A stretch of 64,000 nucleotides of DNA, from assembly GCF_016863495.1 (NCBI RefSeq), contig NZ_BOOZ01000013.1:1-64000 (forward strand), in the 5' to 3' direction. Below the pieces are notes generated by a model, which did no database searches, had not been told where the DNA came from, and saw nothing but the letters and a program-made list of their open reading frames with translations. Shown here piece after piece: positions 53,392 to 61,441 of this stretch. The DNA is from Micromonospora andamanensis. Lineage in GTDB: Bacteria; Actinomycetota; Actinomycetes; Mycobacteriales; Micromonosporaceae. The position numbers and the translations under genes were made by a program. Within the stretch, counting starts at the first letter, position 1, and every line of letters starts with the position of its first letter.

Positions 53392-54122
53392 GCGCCCGGA
53401 TGAGCTGGCGGCAGGCCCGGTTGGTGGCGCACCGGGCCGAGACGCCGACGGCGCGGACCCTGGTGCTGGAGGTGCCGGGCTGGCCCGCCCACCTGCCCGG
53501 CCAGCACGTCGACATCCGGCTCACCGCGCCGGACGGATACCAGGCCGCCCGGTCGTACTCGCTCGCCGCCCCCGTTGACGGCGAGCGGATCGAGGTGAGC
53601 GTCCAGCGGGTGACCGACGGCGAGGTGTCGCCGTTCCTGGTCGACGGCTACCGCGAGGGCGACCCGGTCGAGGTGCGCGGCCCGATCGGCGGTTGGTTCG
53701 TGTGGCGACCACAGCAGACCGAGCCGGTGCTGCTGGTCGCCGGCGGATCGGGGGTGGTGCCGCTGATGGCCATGATCAGGGCCCGGCGGGCGGCCGGAAG
53801 CCGGGTCCCGTTCCGGCTGATCTACTCCGTGCGCACCCCCGATGACGCCTTCTACACCGAGGAACTGCGCCGCCGGGTACGCGACGACGCCGGCCTCGAC
53901 GTGGCGCACGTCTACACCCGCCAGGCGCCAGACGGGTGGCGCGGCGAACCGCACCGGCTCGGCCTCGCCGACGTCAACACCCACGGCTGGCCGCCGGAGC
54001 TGGAGCCACTGGTGTACGTCTGCGGGCCCACAGGTTTCGTGGAGGCCGTCTCCGATCTGCTCGTCGGGCTGGGCCACCCGGCGCGGCGGGTACGCACCGA
54101 ACGTTTCGGCCCGACCGGCTGA
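53388..54122 (+). CDS. FNR-type flavin/NAD(P) oxidoreductase
   Basis: 244 residues if TTG 53388 (TTGA overlap with the previous stop) is used; ATG 53400 gives 240. FAD-binding residues are in ARSYSLAAP and GQHVDIRLTAP; the NAD(P) domain has VLLVAGGSGVVPLMAMI and LVYVCGPTGFVEAV. There is no 2Fe-2S domain, so this is the stand-alone ferredoxin-reductase type. Gene order makes it the likely electron donor for the molybdopterin enzyme upstream, analogous to the FNR-like partners of sulfite oxidase-like proteins. Confidence 0.9.
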   Translation: MSARMSWRQARLVAHRAETPTARTLVLEVPGWPAHLPGQHVDIRLTAPDGYQAARSYSLAAPVDGERIEVSVQRVTDGEVSPFLVDGYREGDPVEVRGPIGGWFVWRPQQTEPVLLVAGGSGVVPLMAMIRARRAAGSRVPFRLIYSVRTPDDAFYTEELRRRVRDDAGLDVAHVYTRQAPDGWRGEPHRLGLADVNTHGWPPELEPLVYVCGPTGFVEAVSDLLVGLGHPARRVRTERFGPTG

Positions 54123-54135
54123 GAGGAGGCCGCGG

Positions 54136-54402
54136 ATGACCGCGCTGCCGTACGTGGACGGCAACATGCTCGACGGTCCGTTGGGGGAGGTGTTCGCTGT
54201 CGACCTGAGCACCGCCACCGCCAGGTGCGCCCACTGCGGCACCACCGGTCCGGTGGCCGGGCTGCGGGTCTACTCGCACGCGCCCGGACTGGTGGGCCGC
54301 TGCCCCACCTGCGTCGAGGTGATGGTGCGGCTGGTCCGCGCCCCCGACCGCGCCTGGCTCGACCTACGCGGCACCACATTCCTGCAAATCCCCATCCCCT
54401 AG
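54136..54402 (+). CDS. DUF6510 zinc-ribbon protein
   Basis: 88 residues from ATG 54136 with GAGAGGAGG 6 bases upstream. MLDGPLGEVFAVDLSTATARCAHCG is followed by a second pair, VGRCPTCVEVMVRLVRAPD; the two CxxC pairs can hold one zinc ion. The C-terminus ends WLDLRGTTFLQIPIP. The domain appears in this operon context with the molybdopterin oxidoreductase and FNR-like reductase, so it may help assembly or electron transfer (inference). It is the last gene of the operon. Confidence 0.83.
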   Translation: MTALPYVDGNMLDGPLGEVFAVDLSTATARCAHCGTTGPVAGLRVYSHAPGLVGRCPTCVEVMVRLVRAPDRAWLDLRGTTFLQIPIP

Positions 54403-54423
54403 ACCCACCCACCCCACCGCTCA

Positions 54424-54495
54424 GCGATCTTGCACTTTTGGTCGACGTGATGCCTCCTTTGTGTCGTTATGACGCGACAGAAAGTGCAAGATCGC
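54424..54495. repeat. Large palindromic intergenic repeat (probable dispersed element)
   Basis: Perfect 15-base arms (54424-54438 and 54481-54495), each carrying cgatcttgcac or its complement, around a partly self-complementary centre (GTCG 54441-54444 with CGAC 54475-54478; CGT 54446-54448 with ACG 54472-54474). It forms a long stem-loop between the DUF6510 and ndh genes. I associate the arm sequence with repeats in Micromonospora genomes but cannot verify copy number here. Confidence 0.65.
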
Positions 54496-54543
54496 GGGGA
54501 CGGTTGGACGTTTGCCGGCGGGTAGGGCGGGAACCGGGCCGGA

Positions 54544-55845
54544 ATGACGAAGCCTCGTGTGGTGATCGTGGGGGCCGGGTTCGCCGGGTACCACGCGGCG
54601 AAGACGTTGAGCCGGTTGGCCCGCGGCCGAGCCGAGATCGTCCTGCTCAACTCGACCGACTACTTCCTGTACCTGCCGCTGCTGCCGGAGGTCGCGGCGG
54701 GGGTGGTGGAGCCGGGTCGGATCGCGGTGCCGCTGGCCGGCACGCTGGACGGCGTACGGGTGGTGATCGGCGAGGCGGACAGCGTCGATCTGCAGAACCG
54801 GTGGGTCGGCTTCACCCAGCCGGAGGGTGACCGCAACCGGCTGGCGTACGACAGGTTGATCCTGTCCGTCGGCAGCGTGAACAAGCTGCTGCCGATTCCC
54901 GGCGTGACCGAGTACGCGCACGGCTTCCGGGGCCTGCCCGAAGCGCTCTACCTGCACGACCACGTGGTCCGACAGATCGAGCTGGCCGAGCAGGCCGAGG
55001 ACCCGGCCGAGCAGCAGGCCCGGGCCACTTTCGTGGTGGTGGGCGCCGGATACACCGGCACGGAGGTGGCCGCGCACGGCATCCTGTTCACCGACGAACT
55101 GGCCGCCCAGCGTCCCCGTCTCAAGATCCGACCGAGGTGGATGCTGCTGGACGTCGCCCCGCGCGTGCTGCCGGAACTGGACCGGCGGATGTCGGTCACC
55201 GCCGACCGGGTGCTGCGCCGGCGTGGGGTGGACGTTCGGATGGGCACGTCGGTGGCGGTCGCCACCTCCGACGGGGTCAAGCTCACCGACGGCGAGTACG
55301 TGCCCACCTGTTCGCTGGTCTGGTGCGTCGGCGTACGTCCCGACCCGTTCGTGGCGGAACTGGGCCTGCGGACCGAGAAGGGGCGGTTGGTCGTCGACGA
55401 GTACCTGAACGTCCCCGGGTTCCCCGAGGTCTACGCCTGTGGCGATGCCGCAGCGGTGCCCGACCTGACCCGGCCCGGCGAGATCTGCACGATGACGGCG
55501 CAGCACGCCCAGCGGCAGGGCAAGCTGGCCGCGCACAACATCGCCGCCTCGTACGGACAGGGACGCCGTCGCCCGTACAAGCACCACGACCTCGGCTGGG
55601 TGGTGGACCTGGGCGGCAAACAGGCCGCGGCGAATCCGTTGAAGGTGCCGCTGTCCGGCCTGCCCGCCAAGGCGGTCACCCGTGGCTACCACCTGCTCGC
55701 GATGCCCGGCAACCGGGCCAGGGTGAGCGCGGACTGGGTCCTCGACGCCGCGCTGCCGCGGTCGGCGGCACAACTCGGACTGATCTCGGCCACCGCCGTA
55801 CCGCTGGAGAGCTCGTCGCCCGAGATGCCGGCGCGGGTCCGCTGA
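54544..55845 (+). CDS. ndh: Type II NADH dehydrogenase (NDH-2)
   Basis: 433 residues. The FAD-binding motif VVIVGAGFAGYHAAK opens the protein, TFVVVGAGYTGTEVAA binds NADH, and VYACGDAAAVPDL closes the FAD site. The C-terminal ~80 residues have amphipathic helices (LSGLPAKAVTRGYHLLAMPG) that anchor the enzyme to the membrane. It passes electrons from NADH to menaquinone without pumping protons. The gene follows the palindromic repeat, and a bidirectional hairpin closes it. Confidence 0.93.
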   Translation: MTKPRVVIVGAGFAGYHAAKTLSRLARGRAEIVLLNSTDYFLYLPLLPEVAAGVVEPGRIAVPLAGTLDGVRVVIGEADSVDLQNRWVGFTQPEGDRNRLAYDRLILSVGSVNKLLPIPGVTEYAHGFRGLPEALYLHDHVVRQIELAEQAEDPAEQQARATFVVVGAGYTGTEVAAHGILFTDELAAQRPRLKIRPRWMLLDVAPRVLPELDRRMSVTADRVLRRRGVDVRMGTSVAVATSDGVKLTDGEYVPTCSLVWCVGVRPDPFVAELGLRTEKGRLVVDEYLNVPGFPEVYACGDAAAVPDLTRPGEICTMTAQHAQRQGKLAAHNIAASYGQGRRRPYKHHDLGWVVDLGGKQAAANPLKVPLSGLPAKAVTRGYHLLAMPGNRARVSADWVLDAALPRSAAQLGLISATAVPLESSSPEMPARVR

Positions 55846-55879
55846 GTGGACCACCCGAACGCCCCGGCCGGCTGAACGG

Positions 55880-55915
55880 CGGTGCGGTCGTGGGCGGGGC
55901 CCCACGACCGCACCG
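55880..55915. terminator. Bidirectional terminator after ndh
   Basis: 15-bp perfect stem (55880-55894 with 55901-55915) and 6-base loop between two convergent genes. Confidence 0.85.
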
Positions 55916-55930
55916 GCGGTGTCCGGCGGC

Positions 55931-56911
55931 TCAGCCGCCGGCCATTCCCGCGCCCGCCTCGTCGACGGCGTCATCGACCGCGTGGGCCAGGTCGACGTCC
56001 ATCGCGGTCACCGCCCCGGCGTTGCCGGAGGTCACGGTCAGTACGGCGGTGGTCGGGCCGACCCGGCCGATCCGTGGCCCGCGACCGGTCCGCTGGCGGA
56101 GCAGGTCGAGCCGGTCCAGCACCCGGTCGAGGTTGCCCGGCGGCAACTCCAGGGTCCGGGACAGCGCGGAGCCGTCGCCGGACCAGTAGGGCAGGTCGGC
56201 CAGGGCCGCACCCAGTTCGGCCGCCGACAACTGCGGCGTCGCGCTGACCACGCCGACCACCCCGCCGCCGGCCGCCGGCGGGTTCAGCAGCTCCCGCAGC
56301 TCATCCGGTACGTGCAGCGACTCGATCAGGTCACCGTCGTGCTCGGCGAGCGCGGCGAGGGTCGCTTCGGCCTGGTAACGGGCCTGCTCCGGGCTTCGAC
56401 CGCTGATCCGACCCACCTCGGCCAGGAAGCCGCCCAGGTCCTGGCGACGCTCGATGCCGTCCACCGGGACCACGTCGTGCAGTGAGGCGGGAACCGCCTC
56501 CAGCAGCCGACGGCGTTCGCCGGCCTCCAGGGCCCAGGCCAGTACGAGCACCGTCGACTCGACCCCGACCTTCGCGGTGCGGAAGTCGACGCCGACGCGG
56601 CGCACGACGTCCTCCACCAGGTCGCGGTAGCCCACAGTGGTCACTCCCGGTGCCTCCACGCCCGGTTCCGGGCGGGGCCGGGGGGTCTCCGGCGAACCGG
56701 CCGGTGGGGGAGCGGGGCCACCGCGGGTGGTGTCCGGTTTGTGGCGGACCCCGGCCGGCGCGGGGCCGGCCCGCTTGCTCTGGTCGAGGTGGGCGAGTTG
56801 CTTGGACGCGCTCAGGCTGGCCCCGGTGTCGGCGGCCCGCATGCCGCGTTCCCGGGCCTGGCGGGCCAGTGCCCGGCGACGTTGGTTGTCGCCCTCCATC
56901 TGTTTACGCAT
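55931..56911 (-). CDS. DUF2267 / pterin-carbinolamine dehydratase-like fusion protein
   Basis: 326 residues from ATG 56911 (GCGAGG 9 bases upstream; a GTG at 56920 is possible). Three parts are visible: a basic, disordered N-terminus (RRRALARQARERGMRAADTG, then Pro-rich to ~85); a DUF2267-type helical domain (~88-215, YRDLVEDVVRRVGVDFRTAK); and a C-terminal domain (~235-320) with the layout of pterin-4a-carbinolamine dehydratase/DCoH (ALADLPYWSGDGSALSRTLEL, AVLTVTSGNAGAVTAMDVDLA). The DCoH HHP active-site motif is not obvious. The function is unknown. Confidence 0.72.
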   Translation of the reverse strand: MRKQMEGDNQRRRALARQARERGMRAADTGASLSASKQLAHLDQSKRAGPAPAGVRHKPDTTRGGPAPPPAGSPETPRPRPEPGVEAPGVTTVGYRDLVEDVVRRVGVDFRTAKVGVESTVLVLAWALEAGERRRLLEAVPASLHDVVPVDGIERRQDLGGFLAEVGRISGRSPEQARYQAEATLAALAEHDGDLIESLHVPDELRELLNPPAAGGGVVGVVSATPQLSAAELGAALADLPYWSGDGSALSRTLELPPGNLDRVLDRLDLLRQRTGRGPRIGRVGPTTAVLTVTSGNAGAVTAMDVDLAHAVDDAVDEAGAGMAGG

Positions 56912-57125
56912 GGTGAACACCTCGCTTCCGCTGGTGCTGCCTGCCTTCGTGGGTGGCCTTCCCGGCCGCCGACGAGGCGAAACGACCTTCTCGGCGCGGG
57001 CGGTGGGCCGGTTGTCGCCGTCGGCGAGGCTTCATCCGGGCGGGGTGAGGGCCGATCACCCGGACGGGGCCGACGATCGCGGTGGACCGGAGATCTTCCG
57101 AGGCACGGCGGAAGGGAAGGTCGTG

Positions 57126-57428
57126 ATGAAGCGGATTGTCGAGATCGTCCCCGCTCGACCCGGTTGGTACGCCCGGTGGCGGCTGGAGCCTGAGCGCACC
57201 TGCTGTTACCCGGTGAGCCTGTGGGCGCTGTTGGAAGAGGCCGACGGCGGTGGTCGCGAAGTGATCGGCGTCGACTGCGCCGGTCAGTGGCCCGGGGAGC
57301 AGGACGACGGGACGGGTGCGGAGTTCATCCGCTATCTGTTCAAGACTCCCGATTCGGGGCCGCCCGAGGACGCCGAGCCGACCACCCGGCCACACCGCAC
57401 GGGCCGGTATCCGGTGCCGGCTCCCTGA
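57126..57428 (+). CDS. Small conserved-looking protein, unknown
   Basis: 100 residues from ATG 57126 with AAGGGAAGG upstream. RIVEIVPARPGWYARWRLEPERTCCYPVSLWALLEE, then GREVIGVDCAGQWPGEQDDGTGAEFIRYLF, an alpha/beta pattern with Trp-rich first strands and an adjacent Cys pair, ends in a disordered Pro/Thr/Arg tail. Codon use matches its neighbours. No domain is recognised. A terminator hairpin follows at 57439. Confidence 0.68.
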   Translation: MKRIVEIVPARPGWYARWRLEPERTCCYPVSLWALLEEADGGGREVIGVDCAGQWPGEQDDGTGAEFIRYLFKTPDSGPPEDAEPTTRPHRTGRYPVPAP

Positions 57429-57438
57429 GCCATCCTCC

Positions 57439-57471
57439 GGCCCCCGACCCCTGGTCCCAGGGTCGGGGGCC
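57439..57471. terminator. Bidirectional terminator
   Basis: Perfect 12-bp stem (57439-57450 with 57460-57471) and 9-base loop between convergent genes. Confidence 0.85.
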
Positions 57472-57494
57472 ACCCCTGCGGTGGCCCCGGCGGG

Positions 57495-57842
57495 TCAGCC
57501 GACCGCCTGCACGTCGTTCTCCCCGGCGGCCGAGGGCAGCTCCAGCACCTCGGCGAGACCGGTGCGGTCCAGCAGGTGGCGCAGCGTGGCGTTGACGCCT
57601 GTCAACCGCAGCGGCGCGGAGCCACCTCGATGGGCGATCACGAACGCGCTGAGCCCGGAGGAGTCACACATGGCCACGCCGGTGAGGTCGATGACCAACT
57701 GCTGGTAGCCGTCGCGCCGCAGCGAGTTGATGGCGTCGACGAGTTCCGGCGCGCTGTCGAAGTCCAGGTCGCCGGTCAGCCGCAGCTCGGCACGCCCGGA
57801 GTCGTGCCGGTCGACCTCGATGACCAACAGCTGTGCCGACAT
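57495..57842 (-). CDS. STAS-domain anti-anti-sigma factor (1)
   Basis: 115 residues, a single STAS domain: RAELRLTGDLDFDSAPELVDAI and the conserved phospho-site loop VAMCDSSGLSAFV, whose Ser is phosphorylated by RsbW/SpoIIAB-type kinases in relatives. The dephosphorylated form binds the anti-sigma kinase and frees a sigma factor. The ATG at 57842 is preferred to an upstream extension, which is low-complexity. It is in the same direction as the second STAS gene 105 bases upstream, and both are divergent from the phosphatase gene. Confidence 0.92.
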   Translation of the reverse strand: MSAQLLVIEVDRHDSGRAELRLTGDLDFDSAPELVDAINSLRRDGYQQLVIDLTGVAMCDSSGLSAFVIAHRGGSAPLRLTGVNATLRHLLDRTGLAEVLELPSAAGENDVQAVG

Positions 57843-57947
57843 GACTCCATGCTCCCAGGACGCCGGCCAGCCGCAAGTCGCGGGGGTGGAAAAGTTCGCG
57901 GCAGGTGGCGGCGAAGCCGCCACCTGCCCGCCCGGTGCCGCTGGTCG

Positions 57948-58304
57948 CTACGCGGTGACCGGGGACTGCTCGTCGGGATCGGTGCCGGTGGGCCCGGCAT
58001 CGACCGGCTCGCGGGCCAGCAGGCCGGTCACCCCGGTCATGTCGAGGATCGTCGCGAGGAACCGGGGGACCGCCCGTAGCCGGAGTCGGATGCCCCGCTG
58101 CTGCCCCTCCCGCCAGGCATGCACGATGACGCTGAGCCCGGTGCTGTCGATGAACCGCAGGCCACCGAAGTCGAGCACCAGGGTGGCGGGGTCGCTGCTC
58201 ATCGCCCTGTCGATCTCCGTCCGCAGCGGCGCGGCGGTGGTGTACGCGAGGTCACCGGCGACCTTGATCACGGGTGCGTCGGGGGCGGACCTGTCGACGG
58301 ACAT
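57948..58304 (-). CDS. STAS-domain anti-anti-sigma factor (2)
   Basis: 118 residues from ATG 58304. PVIKVAGDLAYTTAAPLRTEI and the phospho-site loop LRFIDSTGLSVIVHAW are clear, followed by an RLRAVPRFLATILDMTGV helix-strand unit and a disordered acidic tail. A TTG at 58346 would add 14 residues but has no ribosome binding site. With the other two STAS proteins of this region it is a likely substrate of the PP2C phosphatase encoded divergently next to it. Confidence 0.9.
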   Translation of the reverse strand: MSVDRSAPDAPVIKVAGDLAYTTAAPLRTEIDRAMSSDPATLVLDFGGLRFIDSTGLSVIVHAWREGQQRGIRLRLRAVPRFLATILDMTGVTGLLAREPVDAGPTGTDPDEQSPVTA

Positions 58305-58488
58305 GCTCAGCGGCGGCGTCTCGGGTCGGCGACCGTGGGACAGCAACGATCACGCCTTCCGCGGGTGGCGGGCGGGTAGGGGCGCTCGGATCGTAACAAC
58401 CGTTGGGCTGGTCCGCCGGTCGGGCGGCCGGCAGTGTCCGGCGGACCGTCGTCCGGGTGGCGGCATCGGCGGACGCGCGTAGGCTGGG

Positions 58489-60312
58489 GTGTCAGGACGT
58501 GACCAGGCAGGCCGCTCGGAGCGGCTGCGCAACCGACTAGGAGCGAGGCTCAAGCTGGTGACAGGTGCCGACGTCAGGGACCTCGACCCAGGCGACGGCC
58601 GGTTTTCCACGCCGAGTGTCGCCCGGGTGCCGGTGCGGCGTCCAACCACCTCCCGGCAGATCGCCGCGGCGCCCGCCCTGGAGCTGCCCCAGAGTCAGCT
58701 TGCCGCCGACTGGCCCGAGGTCGCCGAACATCTCCGCGAGGGCGTGGTGGTGTGTGGCCCGGACGGCACCGTACGGCACGTCAGCCCGGTCGCGAAGCGG
58801 CTGCTGCCCGACGTGGTCGTCGGCGGGACGCTCGCGGCTGTCAATCACCTGACCTCGCTCGATTCGCACGTGCGCCATTACGGCCGGCGGCTGCGGGTGC
58901 GTCGGGTCGCCCTGTCCGCCGGGCGCAGCTGCCTGTACGTGGAGGACGTCAGCGACAGCGAGCAGCGCGCCGACGAACTGGCCGCCGAACGGGCCAAGTC
59001 GGCCTTCCTGGCCGTGGTCGGCGACAAGCTGGGCAATCCGCTGCACCCGGACCGGGCCGCCGCCGCCGTGGTCCGCCTGGCCGTGCCCACCCTGGCCGAG
59101 GTGGCGGTGCTGGTGTTGGCCCCCCGCTCCGGTCGGGCCCGGTGGTGGCGTGCCTGCCGGGCCGAGGACGAGACGCCCACCGTCGATCGCGGGGTGCTCG
59201 CCGCGACGGAGCTGCCCCCGGCGATCACCGACAGCCTGCGGGGCGTCCAGCCGCACACCGTCGACTGGCTGGTCGAGCAGGCCATCGACGCGGGCTGGTT
59301 GCCCGGTGTCGCCGCTCACGAGGTGGCTGCCCGCCTGGTGCCGTTGCCGGGCCGGGACGCCCCCGCAGGGGTGCTGCTCGTCGCCCGGGGGGCGGGCGGG
59401 CGGTACGGCGAGGACGAGTTCGACCTGGTCCGGACCTTCGCCGCCCGGGCCGGCGCGGCGCTGACCACCGCGCTGCTCTATCGCGAACAGGCCGAGGTGG
59501 CCGACACGTTGCAGGCCAGCCTGCTGCCCGTCGAGCCGGCTCCGGCTCCGGGTGTGCAGTGGGGTACGGCGTACCGTCCCGCTCAGGCCGGCCTGCGTAT
59601 CGGCGGTGACTTCTACGGTTCACACCGGCTGCCCGACGGCGGCTCGGTGTTCTTCCTGGGTGACGTCTCCGGCAAGGGTGTCGAGGCGGCGGTCTTCACC
59701 GGGCAGCTGCGGCAGTGTCTGCACGCGCTGCACCGGGTCGAGCAACACCCCGCCAGGCTGCTGCGGCTGCTCAACGACGCGCTGCTGGAGACCACCCTGG
59801 CGCACGGCCAGGGTCGGTTCGCCACAATGGTGCTGGGCGTGGTCCGTCCGCACCGCGACGGTGGACTGGGGCTGACGCTGGCCGGCGGCGGGCATCTGCC
59901 GCCGTTGGTCCTGCGGTCCTCCGGCGAGGTGGAGCAGTTGCCGTTGAACGGCATGCTCGTCGGCGTGGTGCCGGATCCGCGCATCGGCCAGGTCTCCACG
60001 CGGTTGGCCCCCGGTGAAACCTGTCTGCTCTACAGCGACGGGGTTACCGAGGCCAGGGGTGGTCGCCGGGGCGAGGAACTGCTCGGCGCCGATCGCCTGA
60101 TCCAGGCGCTCAACGGTTGCCACCGGATGCCGGCACCCGCGTTGGCCGAGCGGATCGAGCAGGTCACCTGCGACTGGTTGGGCCAACGGGACCACGACGA
60201 CATCGCGGTGCTCGCGTTGCGCGCCAGCGGAGTCGGGGGCCGCCCGCAGCGGCACCTGCACGCGGTGCCGACCCTGACCGGGCCGGATCCACAGGAGACG
60301 ACCGCCCGGTGA
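58489..60312 (+). CDS. SpoIIE/RsbU-type PP2C phosphatase with PAS-like and GAF domains
   Basis: 607 residues from GTG 58489. Order: a basic N-terminal stretch (1-65), a PAS-like segment (~68-160, LREGVVVCGPDGTVRHVSPVA), a GAF domain (~165-335) and a C-terminal PP2C phosphatase (~345-590) with GGDFYGSHRLPD, FLGDVSGKGVEAAVF, CLLYSDGVTEAR and HDDIAVLAL, all metal-binding Asp residues present. Such enzymes dephosphorylate STAS proteins. TAGGCT at 58480 lies only 3 bases before this GTG, so a GTG at 58558 is an alternative start. The stop overlaps the B12-protein GTG by 4 bases, so sensor and phosphatase are co-translated. Confidence 0.92.
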   Translation: MSGRDQAGRSERLRNRLGARLKLVTGADVRDLDPGDGRFSTPSVARVPVRRPTTSRQIAAAPALELPQSQLAADWPEVAEHLREGVVVCGPDGTVRHVSPVAKRLLPDVVVGGTLAAVNHLTSLDSHVRHYGRRLRVRRVALSAGRSCLYVEDVSDSEQRADELAAERAKSAFLAVVGDKLGNPLHPDRAAAAVVRLAVPTLAEVAVLVLAPRSGRARWWRACRAEDETPTVDRGVLAATELPPAITDSLRGVQPHTVDWLVEQAIDAGWLPGVAAHEVAARLVPLPGRDAPAGVLLVARGAGGRYGEDEFDLVRTFAARAGAALTTALLYREQAEVADTLQASLLPVEPAPAPGVQWGTAYRPAQAGLRIGGDFYGSHRLPDGGSVFFLGDVSGKGVEAAVFTGQLRQCLHALHRVEQHPARLLRLLNDALLETTLAHGQGRFATMVLGVVRPHRDGGLGLTLAGGGHLPPLVLRSSGEVEQLPLNGMLVGVVPDPRIGQVSTRLAPGETCLLYSDGVTEARGGRRGEELLGADRLIQALNGCHRMPAPALAERIEQVTCDWLGQRDHDDIAVLALRASGVGGRPQRHLHAVPTLTGPDPQETTAR

Positions 60313-61355
60313 CCATCGCGACCAGGGACACCCTGCCCGAGGCGGGCTACCGGGACTATCTGCACTGTCTCGCCGAGGCCGACGAGCATGCCGCCGTCGA
60401 GGTGGCGTGCGGGCTGCTCGACGCCGGTGTGCCGGCCGACCGCGTACTGCTGGAGCTTGTCGCTCCCGCGCAGGCCGAGGTGGGGGAGCGGTGGGCGCGC
60501 AACGAATGGAGCGTGGCCCAGGAGCACGCGGCGACGCACATCAGCGAGCGGGTGGTGGCGGCCGTCGCCGCGTACGCCGACGTGCGCCCGACCGGCGCTC
60601 GGATCGTGGTGGCCTGCATGGACGGTGAGTGGCATGCGCTGCCGGCCCGGCTGGTCGCCGAGGTGCTGCGGCTGCGCGGCTGGCAGGTCACCTTCCTGGG
60701 TGCCAGTGTCCCGGCCGCGCACCTGGTGTCGTACCTGCACCGGTACGACGCGTACGCGGTGGCGCTCGCCTCGGCGTTGCCGATGCGGCTGCCACACGCA
60801 CACCGGATGATCGAGGCGTGTCGGCGTTCGGACGTGCCGGTGCTCGTCGGTGGGCGGGGCTTCGGGGTGGACGGTCGGTGGGCTCGGCGACTCGGTGTGG
60901 CCTGGGCCGCCAACGCGGTCGCCGCCGCCGAGCTGCTCGGCGACGAACGTGCCCTGCGGGCGTCGGGGCCGGCGGACCTGGCGCACCTCGCCGACGACGA
61001 GTACGCCGGCCTGGTCAACAGGCGTGGTGAGCTGATCGACGGCGCCCTGGCCGACCTGACGCAGCGGTTCCCGGCCACCCGCGACCACACGCCGGCCCAG
61101 CTGGACTCGACGGTCAGCGACCTCGGGTACATCCTGGACTTTCTGGCCGCCGCCCTCTACGTCGACGACGGCTCGCTGTTCACCGAGTTCATCGAGTGGC
61201 TGACCACCATTTTGGACAGCCGAGGAGTTCCGGCCGCGGCGATCGACGTTTCGTTGGCGTACTACACGCGGGTGTTGCACGACTTCCCCCGGGCGGTGGA
61301 CCATCTCCAGCGGGGGCGTGCGGTACTGCCGGCGGCGGGCCAGCGATCTGCCTGA
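60309..61355 (+). CDS. CarH-like cobalamin-binding sensor protein without DNA-binding domain
   Basis: 348 residues. Residues ~14-90 are the helical cap of B12-binding proteins and contain W62-x9-E72-H73 (RWARNEWSVAQEHAAT), the exact W-x9-EH motif that holds adenosylcobalamin and underlies photochemistry in CarH. The Rossmann part follows with ACMDGEWHALPARLV (E107, H109; H109 is the likely lower cobalt ligand, although the last Gly of E/DxHxxG is Pro) and VTFLGASVPAAHL. There is no MerR domain. The C-terminal ~130 residues are helical and vaguely resemble RsbR-type input modules. It is translationally coupled to the phosphatase. Confidence 0.82.
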   Translation: MTIATRDTLPEAGYRDYLHCLAEADEHAAVEVACGLLDAGVPADRVLLELVAPAQAEVGERWARNEWSVAQEHAATHISERVVAAVAAYADVRPTGARIVVACMDGEWHALPARLVAEVLRLRGWQVTFLGASVPAAHLVSYLHRYDAYAVALASALPMRLPHAHRMIEACRRSDVPVLVGGRGFGVDGRWARRLGVAWAANAVAAAELLGDERALRASGPADLAHLADDEYAGLVNRRGELIDGALADLTQRFPATRDHTPAQLDSTVSDLGYILDFLAAALYVDDGSLFTEFIEWLTTILDSRGVPAAAIDVSLAYYTRVLHDFPRAVDHLQRGRAVLPAAGQRSA

Positions 61356-61389
61356 CCCGCGCGTGATGTCCGGCCCGCGCGGGCCCACG

Positions 61390-61395
61390 TATACT
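61390..61395 (+). promoter_or_regulatory. -10 element of the STAS (3) gene
   Basis: TATACT, an almost ideal -10, just after a 14-base palindrome (61372-61385). Confidence 0.6.
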
Positions 61396-61396
61396 T

Positions 61397-61427
61397 GCCG
61401 CGCAGCAAGCATCTGTCTCTGCGCGGC
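61397..61427 (+). other. Leader hairpin before the third STAS gene
   Basis: Perfect 9-bp stem GCCGCGCAG (61397-61405) with CTGCGCGGC (61419-61427) and 13-base loop, ending directly before the GGGAGGGG ribosome binding site of the gene at 61442. Confidence 0.55.
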
Positions 61428-61441
61428 GGGAGGGGATCGTC

